This document shows positions 54,316 to 62,683 of a stretch of DNA of 64,000 bases, piece after piece. Numbering within the stretch: the first letter of the stretch is position 1; every line of letters starts with the position of its first letter. The position numbers and the translations under genes were made by a program. The notes beneath the pieces were generated by a model. It made no database searches. It saw nothing but the letters and a program-made list of their open reading frames with translations, and was not told the origin of the DNA. The DNA is from Mucilaginibacter sp. PAMC 26640. GTDB lineage: Bacteria > Bacteroidota > Bacteroidia > Sphingobacteriales > Sphingobacteriaceae. The DNA lies in the NCBI GenBank assembly GCA_001596135.1, contig CP014773.1:1178001-1242000 (forward strand). The letters are read 5' to 3'.

Positions 54316-54443
54316 CTATTTACTAGCAGTCGCTATTGCATAATAATGCAACATCATCCCCAAACTTACAGGTAACGAGAGTGTTACAACAATGCACAGC
54401 AGCCATTAGTTTGATTGCTTAAATTTGATTAAAACCAAAAATT

Positions 54444-55331
54444 ATGAGCCAGATAAAAAAGGAAGACATTAAGCAGGAGGTGTTTGACCTGTACGACGAT
54501 TATGCACACGATCGCCTGGACAGGCGGGCTTTTGTAGAGAAACTTTCGCTGTATGCAGTAGGTGCCATAACCGTACCTGCCTTAATGAGTTTCCTGATGC
54601 CCGACTATAAAACTACCACACAGGTAAAAGCTGATGATCCACGCCTCAAATCAGGATATATTACTTATCCCTCTCCGAAGGGCGGCGGTAACATCAAAGG
54701 CCTTTTATCAATACCGGTAGATGCAAAGAAAAAGCTGGGAGCTATTATAGTAGTACACGAGAACCGTGGTTTAAACCCCTATATTGAAGATGTAGCAAGG
54801 CAGGCGGCGCTGGCCGGATTCATTACCCTGGCACCAGATGCTTTAACGCCACTTGGCGGTTATCCCGGCAATGACGATGCAGGCCGCGAAATGCAGGCTA
54901 AGCGCGATAAAGGCGAAATGGAACAGAACTTTATTGATGCCTTCGAATATTTGAAAGCCCATAAAGATTGCAACGGCAAAATTGGCGTGGTTGGTTTTTG
55001 TTACGGCGGCGGTATTGCCAACATGATGGCGGTACGCGTGCCGGATCTGGCAGCGGCCGTTCCTTTTTATGGGGGCCAACCCGCTATAGAAGACGTGCCT
55101 AAGATAAAAGCACCGCTGATGCTGCACTATGCATCGCTGGATACCCGCATTACCGGTGGCTGGCCCGCTTACGAAACCGCATTAAAAGCCAACAATAAAA
55201 AGTACCAGGCCTTTATTTATGAGGGCGCTAATCACGGCTTTCATAATAACACTACGCCAAGATATGATAAGGCCGCAGCCGAGCTATCCTGGCAGCGTAC
55301 TATTGATTTCTTTAAGGCCAACCTGGCTTAA
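54444..55331 (+). CDS. Dienelactone hydrolase family protein
   Basis: 295 residues, alpha/beta-hydrolase with the DLH-type cysteine nucleophile in GFCYGGG (about residue 187), Asp in YASLDTRI and His in GANHGF. An N-terminal segment ([24 protein letters not shown]) looks like a membrane or Tat-like signal stretch, so it may be exported or anchored. DLH proteins hydrolyse lactones and esters; real substrate here unknown. Alone between a terminator and a repeat-rich gap. Confidence 0.87.
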   Translation: MSQIKKEDIKQEVFDLYDDYAHDRLDRRAFVEKLSLYAVGAITVPALMSFLMPDYKTTTQVKADDPRLKSGYITYPSPKGGGNIKGLLSIPVDAKKKLGAIIVVHENRGLNPYIEDVARQAALAGFITLAPDALTPLGGYPGNDDAGREMQAKRDKGEMEQNFIDAFEYLKAHKDCNGKIGVVGFCYGGGIANMMAVRVPDLAAAVPFYGGQPAIEDVPKIKAPLMLHYASLDTRITGGWPAYETALKANNKKYQAFIYEGANHGFHNNTTPRYDKAAAELSWQRTIDFFKANLA

Positions 55332-55712
55332 TAAAGCTAACTGCCGGCTCTTGGGCTTCGGGTGTTCCACTTTGTGAAGGCGGAACACCCAAATTGCCTT
55401 TCACGCTGATTGACAGCAACTTGCAGGTATGCGATGGAACAAGTTGGAACATCCCTGTTATTGAGGTAAATATTGTAAAATACTACCGGTTAAATACTTA
55501 TCGAAAATTCCATATTCCTTAAAAAAAGAAGTGGAACACCCTGGTGGAACAGGCTGGAACGCTGCGCTGCACTGTACTGAAATAGGTTTACACTTTTCAA
55601 CTATTGTACTGGCTTAGCTTTACACTTTTCCATGTTCTCAATTAAAAACCAAAAGAATATAGATCAGGGTGTAACCTAAGTAGGCTACCGGTAGTCAGAG
55701 AGGTTGTAATAT
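55332..55712. repeat. Gap with phased TGGAAC motifs ahead of the sigma factor gene
   Basis: 381 bases without a gene. TGGAAC occurs at 55435, 55445, 55532, 55545 and 55555 (spacings 10, 87, 13 and 10). An inverted pair GGGTGTTCC / GGAACACCC lies at 55360-55368 and 55382-55390. Further on, TTTACACTTTTC is repeated directly at 55587 and 55619. None of this resembles a terminator. It could be an operator or an interspersed repeat. Confidence 0.65.
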
Positions 55713-56294
55713 ATGCAAAGCAAGCTTTCAGATATCGAGTTGATACAACAAACCCTGGCGGGGAACCAGTCGGCATATGCTGATCTGGTAAAGCGGCACC
55801 AGCGTTTTGTATTTACGCTGGCGCTGCGGTTTACCAAAGCCCGTGAGGATGCAGAAGAAGTTGCTCAGGATTGCTTTATAAAAGCCTACCGGTCGCTGGG
55901 TTCATTTCAGCAGCAATCTAAATTCAGTACCTGGCTGTACAGCATTGTTTATACTACCGCAATGACTTTTTTACGCAAAAAACGGGTGGATACCACCTCT
56001 ATTGATGGCGAAGACAGTTATTTACAAATAGCACAGGTGCCCGGTTCTTATGAAACTGATGATATTGAATATAAATCACGATCGTTTTATTTGAACCAGG
56101 CAATTGAGCAGTTGCTGCCGGATGATGCAACCATCATTACCCTGTTTTACAAAGGCGAGCAATCACTTGAAGAAATTGCTCAGGTTTTGGGCATAGAGGC
56201 CAATACCGTAAAAGTGAAACTATTTAGGGCGCGCCAGCGTTTGAAAGATAAGCTGGAGCGTAATTTAAAACACGAAGTTAAAGAACTGATATGA
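55713..56294 (+). CDS. ECF sigma factor
   Basis: 193 residues with region 2 (LIQQTLAGNQSAYADLVKRH, then DAEEVAQDCFIKAYRSLGSF and WLYSIVYTTAMTFLRKKR) and region 4 (LFYKGEQSLEEIAQVLGIEANTVKVKLFRARQRL). Extracytoplasmic-function type, sigma-70 family. The stop overlaps the start of the next gene (ATGA), and that product looks like its membrane-bound anti-sigma factor. The upstream gap has no TAnnTTTG box and carries the TGGAAC motifs, so the unit may be autoregulated. Confidence 0.93.
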   Translation: MQSKLSDIELIQQTLAGNQSAYADLVKRHQRFVFTLALRFTKAREDAEEVAQDCFIKAYRSLGSFQQQSKFSTWLYSIVYTTAMTFLRKKRVDTTSIDGEDSYLQIAQVPGSYETDDIEYKSRSFYLNQAIEQLLPDDATIITLFYKGEQSLEEIAQVLGIEANTVKVKLFRARQRLKDKLERNLKHEVKELI

Positions 56295-56794
56295 ACAGTA
56301 TAGAAGAACAACTTTGGAACTACATTGACGGTTTTTGTACGCCCGAAGAAGAGAAAACTATTGCCGCTTTAATTGCCGGCGATGAACGCTACAGCAGTAA
56401 GTATGCGGAGTTGCTTCAACTGAACCAGGAATTTGGCGCGCAGGAACTCGACGAACCATCAATGGCCTTTTCCTATAAGGTGATGGAAACCATCCGCACC
56501 GAAAATTCACGCCAGCCGCTTAAAGCAGCCATCAATAAGCGAATCATCTGGGGTATTGCCGGTTTCTTTATTGTAACGATAGCCGCGCTGGTATTATTGA
56601 GCCTGGGTAGCGTAAACTGGACTGGTGCCGGTGCTGTATCCTTTGATATTAAAATGCCGGAGCAACTCAATTTCAACCAGGTTAAAAACATGTTTACAGC
56701 GCCAGTGCTCAAAGGGTTCTTATTCTTTGATGTAGTAATGGGCCTGTTTCTGCTGGATGCTTACCTCCGCAGGAAACCACTGGTGAAAAACTAG
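56291..56794 (+). CDS. Probable anti-sigma factor, membrane-bound
   Basis: 167 residues, translationally coupled to the sigma gene (ATGA overlap). The cytoplasmic N-terminal part (EEQLWNYIDGFCTPEEEKTI) looks like the zinc-free anti-sigma type seen in Bacteroidota, followed by two transmembrane helices (about 84-106 and 137-157). No HxxxCxxC zinc motif is present. The assignment as anti-sigma rests on gene order and topology rather than on a clear domain match. Confidence 0.75.
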   Translation: MNSIEEQLWNYIDGFCTPEEEKTIAALIAGDERYSSKYAELLQLNQEFGAQELDEPSMAFSYKVMETIRTENSRQPLKAAINKRIIWGIAGFFIVTIAALVLLSLGSVNWTGAGAVSFDIKMPEQLNFNQVKNMFTAPVLKGFLFFDVVMGLFLLDAYLRRKPLVKN

Positions 56795-56842
56795 CCGATC
56801 TGATGCAAAATCCCTTAACGGATGTATATTATTCTATACAGC

Positions 56843-56865
56843 AAAAGGCCCTCTGAGGCCTTTTT
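56843..56865 (+). terminator. Terminator after the sigma/anti-sigma pair
   Basis: AAAGGCC-CTCTGA-GGCCTTT stem followed by TTCAC. Confidence 0.75.
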
Positions 56866-56937
56866 CACTTTTAATTACACTTGGCTAAAATCTGGCATTG
56901 TTATTAATATAAGTATAGTATCAACATCTTAAAAATT

Positions 56938-57087
56938 ATGAAAACTTCACTACAAACTACCATCCTGTTAAAAGCTTTCGACATCGAATTGAAAAAGATT
57001 ATTGACCAGGATCTGACTAAATTTAAAGCCGAGCAACAACGCAAAAAGAATTTGCAGTTTATTCAGCAGTTACTTGTCGCTGCATAA
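56938..57087 (+). CDS. Small helical protein, 49 residues
   Basis: Short ATG ORF with a charged, fully helical sequence (AFDIELKKIIDQDLTKFKAE). It is framed by terminators at 56843 and 57131, so it has its own short transcript, which supports it being a real gene. No family recognised. Similar in style to the 36-residue ORF at 38439. Confidence 0.55.
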   Translation: MKTSLQTTILLKAFDIELKKIIDQDLTKFKAEQQRKKNLQFIQQLLVAA

Positions 57088-57130
57088 TAACAATACGGAC
57101 TTTACAGCCGCTACACAGTGGCCCACATAT

Positions 57131-57169
57131 AACCGTGGCATGCAGGTTTGCTGCATGCCACTGGTTTTC
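57131..57169. terminator. Strong terminator after the 56938 ORF
   Basis: GTGGCATGCAG / CTGCATGCCAC, an 11-bp perfect stem with 5-base loop, flanked by AACC and GGTT that extend the stem, then TTTTCTT. Confidence 0.85.
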
Positions 57170-57189
57170 TTAAATATAATCGCTAATTT

Positions 57190-57474
57190 TTATACGCGGT
57201 TTCTTCCATTCTCAATAAAATCCTTTATTTCCTTCACGTCGCTTTTAGAAAAGCCGTGCGCCTCCACTTTATTGCCGCTATGGTAAAACCTTATGGTGGA
57301 GTATCCTATTAACGGCGTGTCAATCTCCACAGCTGAAATACTTCCGTAAGCGATGGTGGTAGTGTCCGAACTAAACAATCCCGGCAAGCGAATCGTAATT
57401 CCATTTTCTTCAGTTGTAATTTCAGCAGGAAAAACCTTGTTGCCTTCTGAAAGGCGGGATGCTACATATTTCAT
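57190..57474 (-). CDS. Small PH-like domain protein
   Basis: 94 residues, all-beta with a C-terminal helix: AEITTEENGITIRLPG, IAYGSISAVEIDTPLIGYSTIRFYHSG and the ending KSDVKEIKDFIENG resemble the bacterial pleckstrin-homology (bPH) fold. Cytoplasmic, no signal. Function unknown. A -7 promoter box is 48 bases upstream. Confidence 0.75.
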   Translation of the reverse strand: MKYVASRLSEGNKVFPAEITTEENGITIRLPGLFSSDTTTIAYGSISAVEIDTPLIGYSTIRFYHSGNKVEAHGFSKSDVKEIKDFIENGRNRV

Positions 57475-57521
57475 AATAATTGTGTTGGTGTTTTAAACGG
57501 TCAGGCAAAATGCCTGGTGTG

Positions 57522-57529
57522 CAAAGATA
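57522..57529 (-). promoter_or_regulatory. -7 promoter box of the PH-like gene
   Basis: Minus-strand TATCTTTG matches TAnnTTTG. The leader between it and the start codon can fold into CAGGCA-AAA-TGCCTG. Confidence 0.5.
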
Positions 57530-58277
57530 AAAGTATTTGTTTGGTGATTTTACAGCATTGGAATCCGAATCGGTGGAATTTACTTTTTTAATTAACACGC
57601 GGAAGTGGTATCTATGGAGCCGTTCTGTCAGGGTTATCTTGCTATAAACACGCTGCTCCTCCGGAGCGTCTGAGATGATTTGTTGTTTAAATACTAAAAC
57701 TCACCCCTTCTGGGTTGGCCAGCGCTAGGCCCGCTACCAGCATATTTTCCTGTTAGCGCTATTGGAGCGTTTTAAATGAATGTTAGGGTTGAAATGTATA
57801 AACCCAACACCTTCTGGTTGATCAGCACAAAGACCAGTTGCTGCAAAATTCCCCTATTGGCGCTGCAGGAGCGTTATTAATTAATGTTGAACTTAATATT
57901 ATAAAAAAGCGCTCCTCTTTGGTTGATGCGTGGCATGCCTGCCGTCTAACCGTTTATATCTTTTGGCTCCATCGGAGCCTTGTGTTTATAGAAAAATTGC
58001 AACATGAATACCGGGCTCCGTAGGTGCCCCCTGTTGTAAAGCGAATGCCCTTAAAAGGTTTTTTATCTTTTGGCTCCATCGGAGCCTCGTGTTTATAGAA
58101 AAATTCCATCATGAATACCGGGCTCCGTAGCTGCCCCCTGTTGTAAAAGTGATTACCCGCAATATGGATAGTTCAACGAATGAATTTAGTACTCCATTCG
58201 TTGAACTATTCAAATTGGTTAGCATCACCTCGTGTCAGATTCCCTGGTATTCGCTAGTCCGTTATCTTCTGCGCGTT
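57530..58277. repeat. Array of REP-like palindromic repeats, no gene
   Basis: No supported gene. Two copies of an 84-bp unit lie at 57957-58040 and 58064-58147 (four mismatches, period 107). Each starts with TATCTTTT and the palindrome GGCTCC-ATC-GGAGCC (57965-57979 and 58072-58086), then GTGTTTATAGAAAAATT. A further palindrome GCTCC-TCC-GGAGC at 57655-57667 follows CTATAAACAC and looks like the same unit in inverse orientation. Two more diverged 90-base units begin at about 57698 and 57803 and share AGCGCT..GGAGCGTT. A 61-residue frame at 57838-58023 is a by-product. Confidence 0.7.
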
Positions 58278-60179
58278 TTACGACACATCTTCATGCCCGG
58301 TATCATGTGTTTTAATTGCCGCTTCCCGCTGCAGTTTCTTAAGCATTTCGTTGCCTATCAGGGCATCTATCATTCCGTTACCACCGCCATTTTGGCCATT
58401 TATCAAAATCTCAGGCACTAATTTAATACCGTTCATGGCCAAAGTTTCAGCTACACGCACAATCGCATATTGCTCGGTACCCATGGCTTCGGTCTTCTGT
58501 TTGGTAACTTCAGCTTCCGCCAAACCAATCGCCTTGATTTTACCTGCATCGGCATTACCATTTACTTCGGTTGCAGCAGCATCGGCTTTCGCATTAATTG
58601 TTTTGGCTTCAGCATCGGCACGGGCAATAATGGTTTTATTCTCTGCATCGGCTTTCGCATTAATTATCCTCGATTCGGCATCACCCCTTGCTGAGGCAAC
58701 TTTTGAAGCGGCCATCTGCGTATTAATTTCAACCTGCCGGGTTGATTTTACCACTTCAGGCTGCATGTCAGCACCCGCCTTAGCACTTTCAAATTCTTTA
58801 CGCTCTACCTGTGCACTCTTTTGTATCTCGTAAGTAACGCGCTCCTGCTCGGCAATCTTACGGTCGGTAAGGGTTTTCATCAATGCCTCCGGCGGCACAA
58901 TGTCACCAATTAAGGTATCCACACCCTCTACATTATATTCGCCCAACACCTTACTTATCTGGGCGCGGGCATCTTCCTGTCTTTCAGACCGGTTGGTCAA
59001 AAATTCTATAACACCACTTTTTTGCGCTGAATTACGGAAATAGTTGGCGATAGTAGGCTCCAGCACCTGTGATACCAGGTTCTTCATGTTCCCGAAACGG
59101 GCTATCACCTTAGGGGCATCATTACGCGGTATGTGGATGATCTGCGATACATCGAGGTTAAAAGTAAAACCATCATAAGAACGCACGCTGATGGTACAAA
59201 GGTTTTTATCCAGCTCGTGCGATTCGGTGCGGCTATTGGCCCAGTTCAGCACAATATTGGTGGTGGGTACAATTTCTACCGTGTGGGTATAAATATTCAC
59301 GGGGTGCTTACCCGGGTCTAACGGTTCGTCCCAAACACCTTTGTCGTATTTTTTCACAATATTACCATGCGTAAAACCTACGCCACTGGTGTCTTTACCT
59401 TCCGGCCCGACGAAAGAGTTAACAACGCCAACATAACCAATATGGATATGGGTCATCTCCACCTGTTCCACCACGGCAAACCATGGGTTAAGGTAGTAGG
59501 TACCTGCTAATATTACATCTTCCTGCAAGCCTTTTTTACCGCCCGAAGTGATGAAGGCCATCGGGTCCTGATAGTTGCGGTGCCCGGCAACAGAGCCACC
59601 GGCAATCTCACCTTTTTCAAGTGGCTCACCATCCAGCGTGGTAACAATACCCACCTTATTTTCGTGTACGCTGGTGATAGGCACCATAACAATCTCAAAC
59701 AGGAACGTGTTGATCCGGTAGTTACCCGGGGTTAGGAACGCAGCCTGCGGGCCTTTTTGCCCGTTATTTTCGAGGAAAGCCTGCGAATCCTGGAATTTAT
59801 CGCATGGCACAGGCTTGCCCAGTACACGGCCGATATCCATCGGCGCACCATCTTTAGCTTTTACCAGGCCCAGTTTATCCTGCGGCACTACGGTGAATTG
59901 CTCCATTACAATGGTGTACTGCCATGGCCACATATGCCAGTACAAACCCGGGGCCAATGGTTTGCCCTGCATACCGGCCTCGCCGTTAATGGCAATGATA
60001 CGGCCATCGGGCATGCGTTTATCCCCGTAAAGGGTGAATTTTTTAACAACCAGGCCTATACGGTCATCCGGAACGATGATCATACCAAAAAACACCTGCA
60101 ATACAAACTTGTACGCAAAAAGGGCGGCAACAAGCGGCAGCACCCACCAGAATTGGAGAATTGGAATAGATTCAGACAT
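58278..60179 (-). CDS. Large SPFH (flotillin/band 7-like) protein with coiled tail
   Basis: 633 residues: membrane segment at about 12-38 (WVLPLVAALFAYKFVLQVFF), a long N-terminal region, then an SPFH/band-7 domain (about 310-450; NLVSQVLEPTIANYFRNSAQ, EGVDTLIGDIVPPEALMK), and a flotillin-like tail of Ala/Lys/Asp repeats (ARGDAESRIINAKADAENK, then ARADAEAKTINAKADAAA). Flotillin-like proteins organise membrane microdomains. The second SPFH protein of the window (43433) is short, so the two are not duplicates. The last residues (IKTHDTGHEDVS) are charged. Operon partners are absent. Confidence 0.87.
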   Translation of the reverse strand: MSESIPILQFWWVLPLVAALFAYKFVLQVFFGMIIVPDDRIGLVVKKFTLYGDKRMPDGRIIAINGEAGMQGKPLAPGLYWHMWPWQYTIVMEQFTVVPQDKLGLVKAKDGAPMDIGRVLGKPVPCDKFQDSQAFLENNGQKGPQAAFLTPGNYRINTFLFEIVMVPITSVHENKVGIVTTLDGEPLEKGEIAGGSVAGHRNYQDPMAFITSGGKKGLQEDVILAGTYYLNPWFAVVEQVEMTHIHIGYVGVVNSFVGPEGKDTSGVGFTHGNIVKKYDKGVWDEPLDPGKHPVNIYTHTVEIVPTTNIVLNWANSRTESHELDKNLCTISVRSYDGFTFNLDVSQIIHIPRNDAPKVIARFGNMKNLVSQVLEPTIANYFRNSAQKSGVIEFLTNRSERQEDARAQISKVLGEYNVEGVDTLIGDIVPPEALMKTLTDRKIAEQERVTYEIQKSAQVERKEFESAKAGADMQPEVVKSTRQVEINTQMAASKVASARGDAESRIINAKADAENKTIIARADAEAKTINAKADAAATEVNGNADAGKIKAIGLAEAEVTKQKTEAMGTEQYAIVRVAETLAMNGIKLVPEILINGQNGGGNGMIDALIGNEMLKKLQREAAIKTHDTGHEDVS

Positions 60180-60319
60180 TATGTTTTTGATTTATTTAAC
60201 GGTGCCCTTAAGGTGCGGGCTCCTCACAATAACTTATAGCTTTATTGAGACCTTGGCTATATAGCGTTTGATTAGATGGAGGATAGCTAATTCTTGTTAC
60301 AAAAACTGCGGGATATATT

Positions 60320-61303
60320 TTACATCACCTTGCCGCTGAAAGCACTTTCCACGATCAGGCGGATCACTTCATCTATTTCTTTTCCAACGGTTAAAAGGTG
60401 GCCTATCGTTTCCTTATTTTCGGGGTTGTTGAAGTTCTCAAAATCGATAACATTGATCAGCCCCAGCAGGCTGGCCACCGGGCGGCGCAATTCGTGGGAA
60501 CTGATAGACGCAATATTCCTGAGCCGGGCGTTTTGATTGCGAATCTCCTTTTCGTGGTTCAAATGCTGGGTAATATCACGGGCAAAACAACCCATGCCCA
60601 CCACCTCGCCTTCGGTATTGTATATTGGGTTAAAGCCAACTTCATAATACTGCTGCTGGTTGTTTACTGCATTTAAATGCTCATAAACAACATCAAAATG
60701 CTCGCCCGACAGGGCTCTTGCATAGTAGTTTTGCCAAAGGGACTGTTGCTCATTTGTGCCAAATACTACCAAAGGTTTCCCCCGGCGGGGCACTTTCCCT
60801 GTCTCTGCCAATACCGCCTCCTTATAGGCAATATTAGTGTACATATAGTTTAATGCAGTATCTATCGACCAAATATGATCCCTGGTATTATTGATCAGCG
60901 ACTCCAGGTTGGCCCGTGCGCGTTTCAACTCTTCACCGGTAGGCGTACTGTCCTGTGATGCCTGCTCATTAAACAAACTCCAAATCATTTGGTGCCCGGT
61001 AATTGCATCTGTATAAATACTTCTCTTTTCGGTAATATACCTGTACGAATGGGAGCCAACCGGCGTTATGCGATAGCTAACTTCTGTAGTTTGACCAATG
61101 AGCTGACTAGCGTGCACGGCCTTAACCTTTTCTACATCAGCATGGTGTATAACAGGGTACCAAAAATTGGCCTGATCCGGCACTTGCTTATTACTGTACC
61201 CGGCAAGCAGCCCAATACCAGTACCTATGGTATTATATTGGTGCAGGCTCAAATCAAAAGCAATTATACATTCGCTTATAACGGGCCAATTGTTTTGTGG
61301 CAT
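60320..61303 (-). CDS. PAS-PAS-HisKA protein lacking the ATPase domain
   Basis: 327 residues. PAS-like domains cover about 15-110 and 132-245 (DHIWSIDTALNYMYTNIAY; YYEVGFNPIYNTEGEVVGMGCFARDIT), followed by a HisKA helix pair with the phosphorylatable His (ISSHELRRPVASLLGLI, H270). The protein ends about 57 residues later, with no N, G1 or G2 boxes: the kinase ATP-binding domain is missing. The stop is at 60320 with no frameshifted continuation downstream. It could act as a phospho-relay or dimerising partner of another kinase. Confidence 0.85.
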   Translation of the reverse strand: MPQNNWPVISECIIAFDLSLHQYNTIGTGIGLLAGYSNKQVPDQANFWYPVIHHADVEKVKAVHASQLIGQTTEVSYRITPVGSHSYRYITEKRSIYTDAITGHQMIWSLFNEQASQDSTPTGEELKRARANLESLINNTRDHIWSIDTALNYMYTNIAYKEAVLAETGKVPRRGKPLVVFGTNEQQSLWQNYYARALSGEHFDVVYEHLNAVNNQQQYYEVGFNPIYNTEGEVVGMGCFARDITQHLNHEKEIRNQNARLRNIASISSHELRRPVASLLGLINVIDFENFNNPENKETIGHLLTVGKEIDEVIRLIVESAFSGKVM

Positions 61304-61433
61304 GGATGCAAAGCTTTAAATATAATTAACACTAATTCTACTGCAAAACTACATTTTACACTTGATATAACATGCGGTAAATGAACCCGGTAAGTATTTT
61401 ATTAAACCTGTTTTATTTTATTATAATTATGTA

Positions 61434-61441
61434 TACCTTTG
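61434..61441 (+). promoter_or_regulatory. -7 promoter box of rpsP
   Basis: TACCTTTG matches TAnnTTTG, 52 bases before the rpsP start; this transcript has a real leader, unlike others here. Confidence 0.55.
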
Positions 61442-61443
61442 CA

Positions 61444-61467
61444 TCCCCGCAGAACAGACTCCGGGGA
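61444..61467 (+). promoter_or_regulatory. Hairpin in the rpsP leader
   Basis: TCCCCG (61444-61449) can pair with CGGGGA (61462-61467) directly at the expected transcription start. Ribosomal protein leaders for S16 have been proposed in Bacteroidota; this may be one, but I cannot confirm the consensus by eye. Confidence 0.4.
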
Positions 61468-61493
61468 CAATGTTGAATACATAAAATAAAAAA

Positions 61494-62018
61494 ATGGCAA
61501 CTAAAATCAGACTGCAAAGACACGGTAAAAAAGGAAAACCTTTTTACTACATTGTAGTAGCAGATGCCCGTGCTCCAAGAGACGGTCGTTTTATTGAGCG
61601 TGTAGGTTCATACAACCCTAACACTAACCCGGCTACTATCGACATCAATTTCGAAAAAACTCTTGAGTGGGTTAACAACGGCGCACAGCCAACAGACACT
61701 TGCCGTGCAATACTTTCTTACAAAGGTGTATTATACAAGAAACACTTAGAAGGCGGTGTAAAAAAAGGTGCTTTAACAGCAGAACAGGCAGACGCTAAAT
61801 TTGCTGAATGGCTGGATCAGAAAGACAGCAAAATCACAGGTAAAAAATCAAACCTTAACGCTACAAAAGATGAAGCCCGTAAATTGGCTTTAATTGCTGA
61901 AGCTAAAAAGAAAGATGATAAAGCTGCTGCCATTGCTGCTAAAAATGCACCAGTTGCAGAAGAAACAGAAGAAGCTCCTGCTGATGATGCAGCTGCAGAA
62001 ACTGAAAGCGCTGAATAA
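61494..62018 (+). CDS. rpsP: 30S ribosomal protein S16
   Basis: Core S16 of about 80-90 residues ([53 protein letters not shown]) followed by a long extension rich in Lys, Ala and Glu, ending [16 protein letters not shown], to 174 residues. Such extensions occur in Bacteroidota S16. rimM lies behind, as is usual, but trmD and rplS are not next to it. Confidence 0.97.
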   Translation: MATKIRLQRHGKKGKPFYYIVVADARAPRDGRFIERVGSYNPNTNPATIDINFEKTLEWVNNGAQPTDTCRAILSYKGVLYKKHLEGGVKKGALTAEQADAKFAEWLDQKDSKITGKKSNLNATKDEARKLALIAEAKKKDDKAAAIAAKNAPVAEETEEAPADDAAAETESAE

Positions 62019-62101
62019 TTTATTATAGACGACAAACATCAGGAACCGGGACACAAGATTTAGATCTTGCTTTCTGATCTCTTAAAATGTTTACGCTAAA
62101 C

Positions 62102-62140
62102 AATGGCGAAGCCCCCTAAAGGTCTTCGCCATTTGTTATT
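62102..62140 (+). terminator. Terminator or attenuator between rpsP and rimM
   Basis: AATGGCGAAG / CTTCGCCATT stem with a 12-base loop, followed by TGTTATTT. Located ahead of the rimM start, so it could attenuate rimM relative to rpsP. Confidence 0.65.
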
Positions 62141-62156
62141 TAAAAGCAATAGAAGG

Positions 62157-62681
62157 ATGAAAGCAGAAGATTGTTTCCGGATAGGTACCGTATTAAAAAC
62201 AAAAGGATTAAAAGGCGAAATGCAGTTGTATATCGACTTTGAAGGCGCAGAGAACATTAAGGTTACCTCGCTGTTCCTGGATATTGCCGGCAAGCTGGTG
62301 CCTTTTTTTGTTGAATCGATAAAATTCAATCAGAAAAATAGTGCATACCTGTATTTAGAGGACATAGATACCATAGAAAAAGCAGCGATGCTGGTTCGGA
62401 AAGATATTTACCTTCCCAATAAGGCAAAGCCCAAAAAGAAAAAAGAAGAATTTACGCTTAAAGATTTAAAAGGCTTTATTGCTGTTGATATTTACGAAGG
62501 CGAGCTGGGCGAGATCACGGAAGTTCACGAATTCCCCCAGCAGCTGATTGCTGCCGTTACTTACAAAGGTAACGAGGTGCTGTTCCCCTTAAATGAAAGC
62601 ATTATCCAGGGGATAGATGTGGTAAAGAACATCGTATCTGTAGACCTACCGGAGGGTTTGCTGGATATTTATATGGAGTAA
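62157..62681 (+). CDS. rimM: Ribosome maturation factor RimM
   Basis: Assists 30S maturation near S19. About 174 residues from the ATG at 62157; N-terminal domain (FRIGTVLKTKGLKGEMQLYI) and PRC-barrel C-terminal domain (LKGFIAVDIYEGELGEITEVHEFPQ). The ORF could start at 62103, but that part is read from the terminator hairpin (AKPPKGLRH), so the later ATG, which directly follows AGAAGG, is chosen. Convergent with the lipoprotein gene, only 2 bases apart. Confidence 0.94.
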   Translation: MKAEDCFRIGTVLKTKGLKGEMQLYIDFEGAENIKVTSLFLDIAGKLVPFFVESIKFNQKNSAYLYLEDIDTIEKAAMLVRKDIYLPNKAKPKKKKEEFTLKDLKGFIAVDIYEGELGEITEVHEFPQQLIAAVTYKGNEVLFPLNESIIQGIDVVKNIVSVDLPEGLLDIYME

Positions 62682-62683
62682 AA

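Noticed and set aside
57838..58023. 61-residue frame in the REP-like array
   Set aside because: Coding potential comes from the repeat units, no start signal or similarity.
62103..62156. Alternative RimM start
   Set aside because: This stretch encodes the terminator hairpin; the family start is 62157.
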